Shown here in pieces: positions 27,001 through 34,685 of a DNA stretch of 64,000 bases; positions within the stretch are counted from its first letter, which is position 1, and each line of letters starts with the position of its first letter. The position numbers were made by a program, and so were the translations under genes. Under the pieces are notes generated by a model, which saw nothing but the letters and a program-made list of their open reading frames with translations, ran no database searches and was not told where the DNA came from. The stretch is from positions 57,571,880-57,635,879 of the forward strand of contig CP141132.1 of assembly GCA_035236585.1 (NCBI GenBank), given 5' to 3'. Source of the DNA: Warburgia ugandensis. Taxonomy: Eukaryota; Streptophyta; Magnoliopsida; Canellales; Canellaceae.

Positions 27001-29921
27001 CCAAGCTTCTCCACTATAATCAAAACTAGTGTACAAGAACCACTTTAGGACCTATTCCAGAACTCACTCCAGGAGCCACTCTCAAAACCTAGGCCTAAAG
27101 CCACAAGAAGTGGCACTTAGGCTTACAACAAAGATATCGAATGTATTCAATGCAATTCAGTGAAATGATTTGCTAAACCATCCTTTTATAGGTGAAGGAG
27201 AGTTGTTTTTGTCTATCAATGGTGGGTGCCACATGCATGTTACGCCAATATATGGTCATCATCATCATCATCATCATCATCAAGGCCTTATATTGATTAG
27301 GGGTCTACCACATGATTCTTGTTTCTCCGTTTCCCTCTATTAAGTATCATGGCTTCATTTAGTCTCAAAATTTTTAAATCTTTTCTCACCACTTCTATCC
27401 ACATTCTTTTGGGCCTTCCCCTTGCCCTATTAAAAACTTCAACTTGGATTTCTCACTCCTTCTAACCAGTGCTGTTCTTGATCTTTATTGAACATGTCCA
27501 AACCATCTAAGTCTCATCTCCCCCATCTTGCTACCTATTGGTGCTGCTCCCAAGTTTCCTCTAATGTTTTCATTTCTAATTCTATCCTTTCTTGTCTTGC
27601 CACACATCCATCTCAACATCCGCACCTCAGTGATGCTCATCCAATGCACATGTTGTTCCTTAACTGCTCAACACTCTTAAAGCATGGCTGGCCTTAAAGC
27701 CATCTCATAGAATTTTCCTTTCAATTTGAATAGCACCCACCAATCACACAAAACTCCAGAGCCGCATCTTCATTTGTTCTGAGCCGCTTGGATTCTCTAG
27801 GTGACCTTCCTCTCAATCTCTCCGCTCTCATGAATTATTGATCCCAAGTATCGAAAGTGGTCTTTTAGTAGGACTTCTTAGCTATCAATCTTTGCTACTG
27901 CTCCAATCGTTCCTCTCCTTACTAAAATTGCATTCCATATATTCTGTCTTAGTTTGGCTAATTTTAAATCCTTTAGAATCTAATGCATCTCTCCATAACT
28001 ATAGCTTTGCGTTTATGCCCTCTCTTGTCTTATCAATCAAAACTGTATCATCTGCAAATAAAATGCACCATGGAATCTCCTCGTGTAGATGTTTTGTTAA
28101 CTCATCTATAACCAATGTAAAAAGGTACGGGCTTAATGACAATCCTTGGTGCAATCCTATAGTGATGGAAAAATAACCTGTCTCTCAACTAGTGGTCTCA
28201 ATGTTTGTTACCACTCCCTTATACATATCCTTAATTATGTCTACATACTCCTGTGAAACCCCTTTCTTGCCCAACCCCTACCATATCAACTCTCTAAAGA
28301 CCCTATTATAAGCTTTTTCCAAGTCAATAAAGACCATGTGGAGGTCCTTCCTCCTCTCCCTACATTTCTCTATCAATTGTCTAAGTAGGAAATAGCTTCC
28401 ATGATATACCTGCCACGCATAAAACCAAATTGGTTCTCCAATACACTCATCTCATGCCATAGCTTATTCTCAATCACTCTTTCAAAAAGTTTCATATTAT
28501 GGCTTATAAGTTTGATGCCTCAATAATTAGTACAACTGTGTACGTTTCCTGTATTCTTATAAATTAGTACAATAGAGCTCTTTCTCCATTCATCAGGTAA
28601 TTTCTTAGATTTTACATTCTTATTAAACAATTTTGTGAACCAAACTATTCTAGTATCTCCCATATACTTCCAAACCTCTATTGGTATACTATTGGGCTCT
28701 AGGGCCTTTCTTGATTTCATCCTTTTCATGGCCTCTTTTACTTTAGGTATTCTATTCTTACGGTCGTATCTATAATGTCCAATGTTATTTGGGTTTATGG
28801 TACTTTCAATCCCTATATTCTTAAGGTAATTGTCATTTAGTAATTTTTTAAAGTAACTTTCTCACCTCTCTGATCTCATTATCTATTACTTGTACCCTTT
28901 CATCATCACTTTTAATGCATTTAACGTGATCTAAGTCCTTACTCTTTTGTTCTCTTACTTGTGCAAGTTTAAACACATCTTTCTCACCTTCTCTTAACCT
29001 TAGTCAATTATAAAGATCATCATATGAGTTTAGCCTCACTACTCTCTTAGCAACATTTTTAGCAATCTTATATTATTCAAAGTTTTTGTTATTTTTTAGT
29101 CCTCTACCATGCTTTAAAACACACCCGCTTCTGATTCCAAAAACTCAGATTTTCAACTATATACATACTTCTGATGCTAAGAAAATCACATATAGCATCT
29201 GTATGTGTTTGTGACGGGGGTGTACGCCCTAGTTAAGCTAGCTAAGTCATTTTGTACAATTTCAGACTGATTCGAGTTTTTAAATTATCTCCCCAAAATG
29301 ACTTTGTTAGTTCAGGAACAAAGACTAGTCGAAATTGTATCCTTGATCAGACTGATGCCCATGCGTAATTCTAGAAACCTACATCCTCACCCTTGCAACT
29401 CATGTCCAATTTCACAAACAACCATGTGAAAATCAGTAGTACACCAGTATCTCATTCAAAACTGGATCTATAGATTGCCTATACCCCGGTACCAATCATC
29501 TAACCCAAATACATCCATTTTCAAACTCGAATGAAGAAAAAATTATCTGAAAAGCCTAATTTTAACGGAATTAGCTGATGGTTACTAGTTTGATCAGCTT
29601 AAAAATTAAATGAGGAAACTAGTTTCAAGCAAAGCAGACTCGAAACAACCTTACAAACAGAACTACAGAATTGTGAAAAATCTGACACCGAGCAATTCAA
29701 TAACAACAATATGGTTTAAACGATCGAGATGCAGTACCAAATGGCTAGAAAAGAGAGAGATATATGAAGCAACCTTGACGCTTTTCGGAATTGAGCTGAG
29801 AGGAATCGCAGTAGCAGCCAATTCCGTTTCTTTGGGAATTGGAAGATCTGAGGATTTGTTTTTGCCGGAAAATCGATGAACGGAGAAGAGAAGAAGAGAT
29901 GGAGGAAAACCTTCCCATCAT
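11566..29921 (-). CDS. AFG1: AFG1/LACE1-family mitochondrial AAA+ ATPase, N-terminal 303 residues (six exons, 3' part outside window)
   Basis: Seen: six minus-strand exons, 29921-29774, 23750-23614, 23522-23383, 18468-18323, 18143-18064 and 11823-11566, all with GT-AG borders. Their lengths (148, 137, 140, 146, 80, 258) total 909 bases, exactly 303 codons without a stop. Residues 1-49 form a Ser/Arg-rich presequence starting [16 protein letters not shown]; residues 50-141 are the family's N-terminal region (GPLALYR, EEYHVHLAKWE); Walker A GNVGSGKT is at 186-193, RRRFHFHE ends at 217 and Walker B LCFDEI is at 297-302. Known: AFG1/LACE1 proteins (yeast Afg1, human AFG1L, bacterial ZapE) are P-loop ATPases of the mitochondrial inner membrane that help remove respiratory-complex subunits. 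Family members are about 450-500 residues, so roughly a third is missing; no later exon was found before the left edge. The gene looks intact and functional as far as seen. Unusually large introns carry copia, gypsy, LINE, SINE and MITE insertions. Confidence 0.93.
12298..12371. repeat. (AG)n microsatellite, about 37 units
   Basis: Uninterrupted AG dinucleotide run within AFG1 intron 5. Shorter GAGAGA runs lie just upstream at about 12160-12180. Confidence 0.97.
12400..13035 (-). mobile_element. Ty3/gypsy fossil, integrase part (minus strand)
   Basis: Decayed integrase core reads on the minus strand: [14 protein letters not shown] at about 12880-12925, then [22 protein letters not shown] at lower coordinates and the C-terminal region around 12500-12560. 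The reverse transcriptase of what is probably the same element continues at 16298-16800, after a foreign block at about 13040-16297. Broken in several places. Confidence 0.7.
13040..15110 (+). mobile_element. Ty3/gypsy fossil, 3' half: integrase, C-terminal domain and LTR (plus strand)
   Basis: The plus strand shows an integrase remnant ([11 protein letters not shown] at about 13110-13140) and then a chromovirus-like C-terminal stretch [16 protein letters not shown]...LADLSPH near 13832-13910. A purine tract ending TATGGGGGATAC sits just before a TG start at about 14221. The following ~890 bp, with a TATA-like TTATAAATA near 14629, is taken as the 3' LTR, ending where the LINE begins. The 5' half is absent. 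Broken in many places. LTR limits are approximate. Confidence 0.65.
15113..16297 (+). mobile_element. RTE-type LINE, 5'-truncated copy in AFG1 intron 5
   Basis: It begins inside the reverse transcriptase (IEKRL-like, then [34 protein letters not shown] at about 15450-15530, and FANEIVLID where YxDD is expected). The C-terminal part is [12 protein letters not shown] and later [10 protein letters not shown]. The tail at about 16272-16290 is GATAAGGCTTTGATGATGACGA. It is closely related to the LINE ending at 9835 and shares its 3' end. Stops and small shifts show it is dead. Confidence 0.88.
16298..17150 (-). mobile_element. Ty3/gypsy fossil, reverse-transcriptase part
   Basis: The minus strand gives [23 protein letters not shown] and ATIFSKI around 16430-16560, preceded by EELEKGYV-like and NPCAIPL sequence: a gypsy RT of chromovirus type. 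Its orientation and order fit the integrase piece at 12400-13035. At 16935-16985 the plus strand also shows a CCHC-like knuckle ([14 protein letters not shown]), so a second gag relic may be nested here. Broken in several places. Confidence 0.65.
17151..18063. other. AFG1 intron 5, 3' portion, with (AT)n microsatellite
   Basis: An uninterrupted AT run of about 22 units occupies 17969-18012, close upstream of exon 5. The remainder, 17151-17968, shows no protein or repeat I recognise. Confidence 0.6.
18064..18143 (-). CDS. AFG1: AFG1 exon 5 (Walker A lysine)
   Basis: An 80-base exon with acceptor AATGCAG|GAAAG and donor CATGAG|GTTAG. It completes GKT and continues [14 protein letters not shown] and [10 protein letters not shown], the family signature directly after the P-loop. 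It is too short to stand out as an open frame and was found by joining phases with exon 4. Confidence 0.93.
18323..18468 (-). CDS. AFG1: AFG1 exon 4 (Walker A, first part)
   Basis: The acceptor is AATTAG|GAGAAG and the donor GGAAGTG|GTATG. It encodes [12 protein letters not shown], then [19 protein letters not shown] and [11 protein letters not shown]. The P-loop is split by the intron after GNVGS plus one base of the next Gly codon. IEPGVGK and KG(V/L)YLYG are strong family marks. Confidence 0.93.
18920..19275. repeat. Tandem duplication, period about 180 bp
   Basis: Two adjacent units at about 18920-19099 and 19100-19275 share TTTCACAA.CTG, TTATTCAGCAAATT, GTAAACAGATCCATTCTTTG and GGAAAGAAACTCCAAAAG in the same order and spacing. 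They are diverged, with no coding role seen. Located in AFG1 intron 3, flanked by unassigned sequence on both sides (18469-18919 and 19276-19640). Confidence 0.85.
19660..20110 (+). repeat. Repeated module A, interrupted by an Au SINE
   Basis: The module runs from CTTTTGATGGAGGGTTCAGA...AGACAAAATAATTACTG through CTAGTTGGTAATTGAGTGTTTAAT and GAAGGACATCTATTACTTTT to TTCTAATTGATG. The same order recurs directly at about 20118-20312 and inverted at about 21090-21330. The SINE at 19779-19960 splits this copy. The inverted copy suggests terminal inverted repeats of a decayed DNA transposon or MITE, but true ends were not resolved. Confidence 0.7.
19779..19960 (+). mobile_element. Au SINE, full length
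   Basis: The tRNA-derived head GGGGAGCCTTGGCGCAATGG holds the A box, GGTCACGGGTTCAAGG holds the B box, and the body has GCCTCTTGCAAAATGCAAGG and GGGAGCTTTGTGCACCAGG, ending CTGCCCC and a T run. All are hallmarks of the Au family. Diverged target duplications, TACTAGTTTTTGYATT, flank it at 19753 and 19961. Length 182 bp as expected. It lies within AFG1 intron 3, in the sense opposite to the gene. Confidence 0.95.
20118..20930 (+). repeat. Repeated module B, interrupted by a hAT-like MITE
   Basis: A second direct copy of module A: GGTCAAACAAGACAAAATAAG, TAGTTTTCTGTGTTCTATTGTTG, GAAGAACATTTATTGC and TATTAAGGGAA. It breaks at about 20312 and resumes at about 20880 with ACACACTTCTAATTAATACA, matching module A, so the 566 bp between is an insertion. 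Confidence 0.65.
20313..20879. mobile_element. hAT-like MITE (non-autonomous DNA transposon)
   Basis: The ends read AGGGATGGCAAC and, inverted, AGAGAAGGCAAT, resembling hAT-type termini. The insertion splits a repeated module, and the flanks (AATTCACT and AAACACAC) look like a decayed 8-bp target duplication. Inside are two similar halves, each with GGGACC..AC, a GGGTCAGGA-type stretch and TTAGGG or TAGGGTC followed by AAATCTG. No coding capacity. Confidence 0.55.
21090..21330 (-). repeat. Repeated module C, inverted copy
   Basis: Read on the minus strand it repeats module A: CTTTTGATGGAAAGGTCAGA-like start, GACAAAATAACTACTGCTACAG, then GGTCCTAGCTGGTAATTAAG and the AGTGTTCTGAAGAAGTT region. 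Together with modules A and B it makes an inverted-repeat cluster of about 1.7 kb. Confidence 0.7.
21799..22096. mobile_element. Possible solo LTR (copia-size)
   Basis: A block starting TGTCAGGAAT and ending TTCTAACA. Its reverse strand has a TATA-like TTTATATATTTGTATAATTG followed by GAGAGCGAAGC, as in many copia LTRs. A G-rich tract precedes it. No matching flanking duplication was found, so ends and identity are uncertain. Confidence 0.35.
22097..23382. other. AFG1 intron 3, 5' portion, unassigned
   Basis: No gene, RNA or repeat recognised between the LTR-like block and exon 3. Open frames here are short and lack known motifs. Confidence 0.4.
23383..23522 (-). CDS. AFG1: AFG1 exon 3
   Basis: The acceptor is TTCCAG|GTACAC and the donor CTCAGG|GTGAGG. 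It encodes [18 protein letters not shown] followed by a linker ending KKWFSG. The charged LAKWE...RRLL helix is typical of plant AFG1-like ATPases. It ends in phase 2 and joins exon 4 as WFSG-RRNKD. Confidence 0.9.
23614..23750 (-). CDS. AFG1: AFG1 exon 2
   Basis: The acceptor is CTGCAG|GACC and the donor TATCAT|GTATAT. It encodes residues 50-95, including [27 protein letters not shown] and ending EEYH. This is the N-terminal helical region of AFG1 proteins, ahead of the P-loop. It is separated from exon 3 by an intron of only 91 bases. Confidence 0.9.
24200..27258 (-). mobile_element. Ty1/copia fossil with one LTR, 5' part only (AFG1 intron 1)
   Basis: The LTR at 26877-27258 (382 bp, TG...CA) is followed on the minus strand by a primer-binding site like TTGGTACCAGAGCTC (initiator Met tRNA). 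Then come gag ([18 protein letters not shown] at about 26520-26575), the integrase C-terminal region ([20 protein letters not shown] near 24890-24970), a linker with duplicated DDPDEVDGD, and the beginning of reverse transcriptase near 24240-24450. Most of RT, RNase H and the other LTR are absent. Broken in several places. It lies in the same orientation as AFG1. Confidence 0.85.
27259..29130 (-). mobile_element. RTE-type LINE, 5'-truncated copy in AFG1 intron 1
   Basis: The 3' end at 27259 is a (TCA)n run followed by AAGGCCTTAT, the inverted RTE tail, directly abutting the copia LTR. Reading minus: reverse transcriptase starts [23 protein letters not shown] (28660-28735), continues [26 protein letters not shown] (28315-28340), the GLSLSPYLF region (about 28125-28165) and FADDTVLID (28030-28055, a YxDD-type site), then the C-terminal domain. 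It is the most complete RT of the three LINEs here but still carries stops. The 5' end fades near 29130. Confidence 0.88.
29131..29773. other. AFG1 intron 1, 5' end, unassigned
   Basis: Non-repetitive sequence between the LINE and exon 1; nothing further recognised. Confidence 0.4.
29774..29921 (-). CDS. AFG1: AFG1 exon 1 (mitochondrial presequence)
   Basis: The start is the first of two adjacent ATGs (29919-29921, then 29916-29918) and the exon ends CAAG|GTTGC. It has 49 codons plus one base. The peptide is rich in Ser and Arg with few acidic residues, as in plant mitochondrial targeting sequences. The phase-1 end supplies the G that joins exon 2 to give Gly-Pro-Leu, the usual beginning of the conserved family region. 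Another start further upstream cannot be excluded. Confidence 0.82.
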
Positions 29922-30240
29922 CTCGCGCCAAGGAAAAACAGCCAGAGGACCGGGAAAGTTCGTGTTTTCAGAAGTGAAACCTGCCTATTGGCCGGAAACG
30001 TGGCATGTGGGGATGTCAATCATTATTGGGCACGTGTCAATGTAGTGACGGTCCACAAGTGGGGTTGTCAGGGAGACTCTTGGCTTTACAACCTCCTCCC
30101 TCCACGGCCGGCATCGGCCCCTTGAAATCGAACAGAGCTATATGGGTTCCTCGTTTTTGTATGTTTACGTAGCTCCTAAAAAAAAAAAAAAAAAACCTAC
30201 GTTTATTGGTTATTTATTTATTATTTGGAGGGACCAGCGT
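29922..30240 (-). promoter_or_regulatory. Presumed AFG1 promoter and 5' leader
   Basis: This is the non-coding stretch directly upstream of the AFG1 start. A CCAAT motif reads on the minus strand at 29985-29989 and a G-box core CACGTG lies at 30031-30036. An A-run occupies about 30179-30196. No clear TATA box was picked. The motifs are short and could occur by chance; the assignment rests mainly on position. Confidence 0.4.
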
Positions 30241-31938
30241 CAAAACTCTGCTATGCTTCATGTCAGTGAACTATAGTCATCCTGTACTGTAAAGTTTTAC
30301 TCCGTAGAACACCTTCATGTTAGTAGAAAAATCTTTGAAAAATAACAGAAAACCAATGGGTTGTGTTGGGATATATGGACATGCAAATTCAGGCCCGTCT
30401 GAGAGAGAGAGAGACAGAGAGAAATCCATGTAAAATGTCTTTTTAGTGAGAGAACATAGTGTTCTGTTTCTTGTGACTTTGGCTGCTCTAAAGTCATTCA
30501 TTTTCTTCTCTCTCTCTTCTTTCTTACTGCAGCCTCTTCCTCCATATTCCTCGGAAAAGGAGGTCGTCCACATTCCGCTTGCAAGAGAAGGAAGTGTGGT
30601 TCTGATTTAGGTTGCTCTTAGCCGATCAACTAGTTGTTTGCAAGAGGTTAGTGGTCTCTTTTCTTTTTTTTTTACAAGTTGCATAAACGTGTTAGAAGGA
30701 GGGAGTTCTTGGGTTTTGTTTTTTGTTTGAAGGGAATTTTTATGGGGCTTCTTTGCAAAAAAAAATTATTTGGGTAAATATGAGGAATAAATGCCGGCAA
30801 AAGTTTGCTAGGAGTTAGTGTTTTGTCTGCTAAGAAATGAGGATCGAATTTCAAAACCGGTAACTTAAAGAGTTATGGTTTGGCTTTTTTTAGGTTTATG
30901 GCAGCAAACAATTTGGGGTTTTGTTTCAATCTTCGTTGGATGAATAAATTTAGTTTGCCCGTGTTTTATCTTCGTTTGAGAACTCCAAGGTGATCTTAAA
31001 TGGCTGCCATGTTGCTGATCATTGAAGTTCTAAAACGAACTACTACTTTCTCTAAACAATTTTTAACGATGTTCTAAGACAACAAATGCTTCTGGTTCCT
31101 TCGATGAACTGTCACAATCCTATTATTGTTACAGTCATCTAAGTGTACTGATTATTCTATTTGATTGTCAACTGATAAAGCCATTGATCTCCATTTAGAA
31201 TGACACGCAATGTTGTGACTCATTAGAATTGATCTATTTTATTAAGACCTTGTAGTTAGCTTTCTTTTTTCATTTTGACATATATGTTGCAATTCCTTTC
31301 CTCCATCTAGGCTGAATCACAAAATTGCTAATCTTTGGTACTGACAAAGTTGAACAAAAATTCGACTACATATGAGCATCTGACTCTCTGTCTCTTATTC
31401 ATTTTGGACATGTTTGTCTCTTGTTCATTTTGGAATCTATTCTAGTTTATTTACTCTTTGTCTTCATGACTAAATCATTCTAGTAGGGTCATTTGTTTCT
31501 TTGTAAAGCTTACCTAATTATGATATCTTCCCCTAAGATCACTTTTCCCTGTCATTACTCTAGAAATTTCAAGTTACTTGAACCTATCAAATTCATTTAT
31601 AAGGAAATGAAAGAACTTGTATAAGATACACCAATGACTTATTTCTTGACATATATTATAGCCTCTTTATTCTGTTTGGTCGCACTTATTTTACCATAAT
31701 CATTGTTTTCAAGTTAATTATTCAATAAATTAGAAGGTTCACTTGCCAACCAAAATATCTTGGAAATAAAACTGCAAACAACTTTAAAAGCTTAAAGTTT
31801 GATTCCATAGTCTGTTGCTTTTTTAAGTTTCTTATGGCATAACTTTGGAATTAAACAATTTTTTATCTACTACTTTTATTTCCATCTCCAACTGCTTATA
31901 AGTATTGATAAATGTTGATTTCTCTATAGTGTTTCTCT
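30241..31938. other. Non-coding stretch upstream of AFG1
   Basis: A GA-rich run at 30401-30422 and a CT-rich, leader-like stretch at about 30500-30655 followed by AGAG|GTTAGTGG suggest, weakly, the 5' exon of a divergent plus-strand gene. No coding exon was found downstream, and the rest is AT-rich sequence with no recognised feature. Confidence 0.25.
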
Positions 31939-31953
31939 ATGGTGTATGCACTA

Positions 31954-32121
31954 AAAGGGCAGCCCCGATGCACAAAATTCTCATGTAAATAGGGTCTGGG
32001 AAAGGGGCGAACCACAAAGGTCAATAGTACACAACCTTACCTTGCATTTTGCAAGAGGTTGTTTCTACACCTTGAACCCGTGACCTCAAAGTCACACGAC
32101 AACAACTCTACCATTGCATCA
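31954..32121 (-). mobile_element. Au SINE, nearly full length, inverted
   Basis: Reading minus: GATGCAATGGTAGAGTTG, the B-box region GGTCACGGGTTCAAGG, CCTCTTGCAAAATGCAAGG, and the end GGGCTGCCCTTTT. The first dozen bases of the family are missing. Target duplications ATGGTGTATGCACTA (31939-31953) and ATGGTGTGTGCACTA (32122-32136) differ at one base in 15, implying a comparatively young insertion. Confidence 0.95.
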
Positions 32122-32464
32122 ATGGTGTGTGCACTAGCAATTCCAAAATTTAAAAGCCCTAGTTTGCTTGGTATGTTGAGCATAGAGTAAGTTATATGAT
32201 GGTTACTAAGGTTCATGTATAAATAGATTAGCACATAGATTTATGCTTGTATATATGTATTACATGCTGGGGAAAAGCAAAGCTTCATGTTCATCATCAT
32301 CGGATCAGTGCACAAAAGCTATCGATGAGAAGCACATGGTGAGACTATTTATGGGATTGGCATTGTTGGTGGATCTTAAAATAGGAGTGATGTTGCAAAT
32401 AGGAGTGGTGGCAATAGGAGGGGTAGGAATGCCAATGTTGGCTGCCATTCATGGACAAACCAGC

Positions 32465-32775
32465 AAGAGTGATGTGTACTTGAATTATTATATGAAGAGA
32501 TAAAGGTTGGAATGTTAAACAATGATGGTAGATTGAAAAAATGTTGGTTTGTGAATGATGTACTAGCAAGGTTGAATAGGCAGTCCTATGTTGCTATTAA
32601 CTATGAACAACTTAGAACCAAGTGGTGAATGATGAGGACAAATTACTACACCATAAGTGACCTAAAGAATGCTTGAAGCTTCTAATGGGATAATATGCAC
32701 CAAAGTATTGCTAGAGACAATGAATACTTGTAGATAAATAAGAAATCTATTTGTAATGTTCTCTAAGTTTCTCAT
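32465..32775 (+). pseudogene. Decayed Myb/SANT-like domain frame (Harbinger ORF1 or LIMYB-like)
   Basis: Plus-strand pieces read EEIKVGMLNNDGRLKKCWF, ARLNRQSYVAINYEQLRTKW, then MRTNYYTISDLKNA, WDNMHQSIARDNEY. The pattern resembles plant Myb/SANT-like domains (Pfam Myb_DNA-bind_3 type), which occur in PIF/Harbinger transposon partners and in L10-interacting MYB proteins: L.TRW..M..NY..I..LKNASGFGWD......ADNEYW. Stops and shifts interrupt it. No nearby Harbinger transposase was recognised. Identified from memory of the family. Confidence 0.45.
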
Positions 32776-33879
32776 GTATATTTATTTGTGGTAGATAATG
32801 ATCATATTCTACTTGCATTTGTTAAATGGCACATCCATACAACGACAAGTATACGACATGGATGTTCAAAGAAGAGAATTACTTGCTTCAACTTCTGTTT
32901 GAAGAGGCAACAAATGGGAGGTTAATACTTGATGGGATTGAGTGGGACCACATTCATCACTGGATTAATTTTCCTCAAAAGTGATGCAAGTTTACGTATA
33001 GGTAGTACGTGAATTTCTAGTGCTGAATATTAATTTTCTCTATGTCTACTATGATAAGTAGTTCATCAAGAAGAATATATGGAATCTCGAGCATGTGAAG
33101 CAAGTGTGTGGAATGTAACAATTAGGACTATATCTATGAAATCTTATTGTGTGAACTAGTTAGATTAAATAATGTGACTTTTTGTCTAACTTGTGTAGTG
33201 CACAACTTATGTCAACTTTATGTCTAAAATTGGTACAAAGGGGTCCAATTTCGCAGAATATTTCAGAAGTAATTTAGAAGGAAGAACCTTAATTGGCATG
33301 TTGCATCTAAAAATCTATTTTTCTAAATGCGAAGGGCTTCTTTATAACCATAGTCAGTTTTTTGTTTCTTCAATGTCTTTAAAAGAAAATGTGGGATGAA
33401 AGAAAGCGTAGCTTGTGATACTAATTTGACATATAACAATCGGCCAACTTAGTTCTTGTGGGCTAAATAGTAATTTATTATCATACAAGCACCTTCCAAC
33501 TCCCTAAAAAACCATATAAAACCAACAATATGAGACCAAGACAAGAAGAACCACAAAAATAGGGAACCACTACACCTTGCATCTCTATTATAATAATATC
33601 ATTCTTCTTTTTTGGTGCCCACTTTTGAATGATCTGACTTATTCATCTCATTGTTTCAGCTTTATTTGTTATAGATAAAAACACATGTCATTTGGAGGGT
33701 GGCATTCTCAATAAGCTCCTAACCTTAGGGATGAAACGTTAAGTAGCCCCATCTTTTAATTTTTACCCAACCAAAACCCAACATTCATCCTATTACTTTA
33801 AGTAGCCCTATTTTGCTGGAAGCTGGCATTGCACCCATTATTAAGTGGGGTAAGATTTCAACTACCCCTTCCTTAGTCT
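32776..33879. other. Unassigned AT-rich stretch
   Basis: Possible continuation of the Myb/SANT-like relic to about 32990 (KEENYLLQLLFEEATNG). Beyond it nothing recognised. Confidence 0.3.
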
Positions 33880-34639
33880 GGTGAACTGTTATCTTTGGAT
33901 TATTGAGTTCTCCAGGATAGCAGTGACATGGATATTATTTATATTATGTATATGAGCCAGATTTCTTGTGAAGGTGAGAAGTGTGACGGTAAAGTATGTT
34001 TGAATGAAAGCATTTTTCTTATGTATAATCTGGTTCTGGATTATGGCGTGTACTTGTGAGTAGTCGATGAGGGTAACCTAAGAGGGCGACCGATGAGGGC
34101 GGGTGTGAGAGGCATTGACAAGCTTCTAGGTGGCAGGCTTCTAGGTGCTCACAGTTTGATCGCGTTGTGGATCTAATTCTAATTAGCATATGATTGCCTG
34201 TTACTGAGCTAGTATGCTCTGATTTTGATTGGCATGTATTGCTTGTTCAAGAGTTGATATGATATGATGTAATTGATATACATTGCCAATAGTGAGGTAA
34301 TGTGCTCTAGTATAGACTTGACATAGAATTTTGTATATATGAACTGAGATGCTCTGGTTGTACCATTATGGTGATTTACTTATATTAAATTGCACGCAAT
34401 GATTAGCTCTGGGATGAGAGTGGCTTATGTTAACTACATTACATGTGATTATGACGCATTCTAACCATAATATGAGTGAGTTGTTTTGGAAGGGTTGAAA
34501 TATGCAGTGGCTTATATCTACGAGTTGCTATATGAGGGGATGATATGGCAAGGCTTGTTATTGGCAATAGACTATAGAAATTTTAGTATGATCTGTAGAT
34601 CTTGTTATATGGGGATGTTTTAAAAGTGTGAGAAGAATA

Positions 34640-34685
34640 ACATGAAAAGAATTTTGGGGACGAAATTCCTATAAGGAGGGAAAAA
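34640..34685 (+). mobile_element. Gypsy polypurine tract and 3' internal end
   Basis: GAATTTTGGGGACGAAATT followed by AAGGAGGGAAAAA lies directly before the TG of LTR copy 2. This wording is typical just ahead of the 3' LTR in Del/Tekay-type gypsy elements. Non-coding sequence from about 33880 may be the 3' internal untranslated region; the coding part of the element is gone. Confidence 0.7.

Noticed and set aside
30277-30573. 98-residue frame upstream of AFG1
   Set aside because: It crosses a GA microsatellite and has no recognisable domain; codon pattern is not protein-like.
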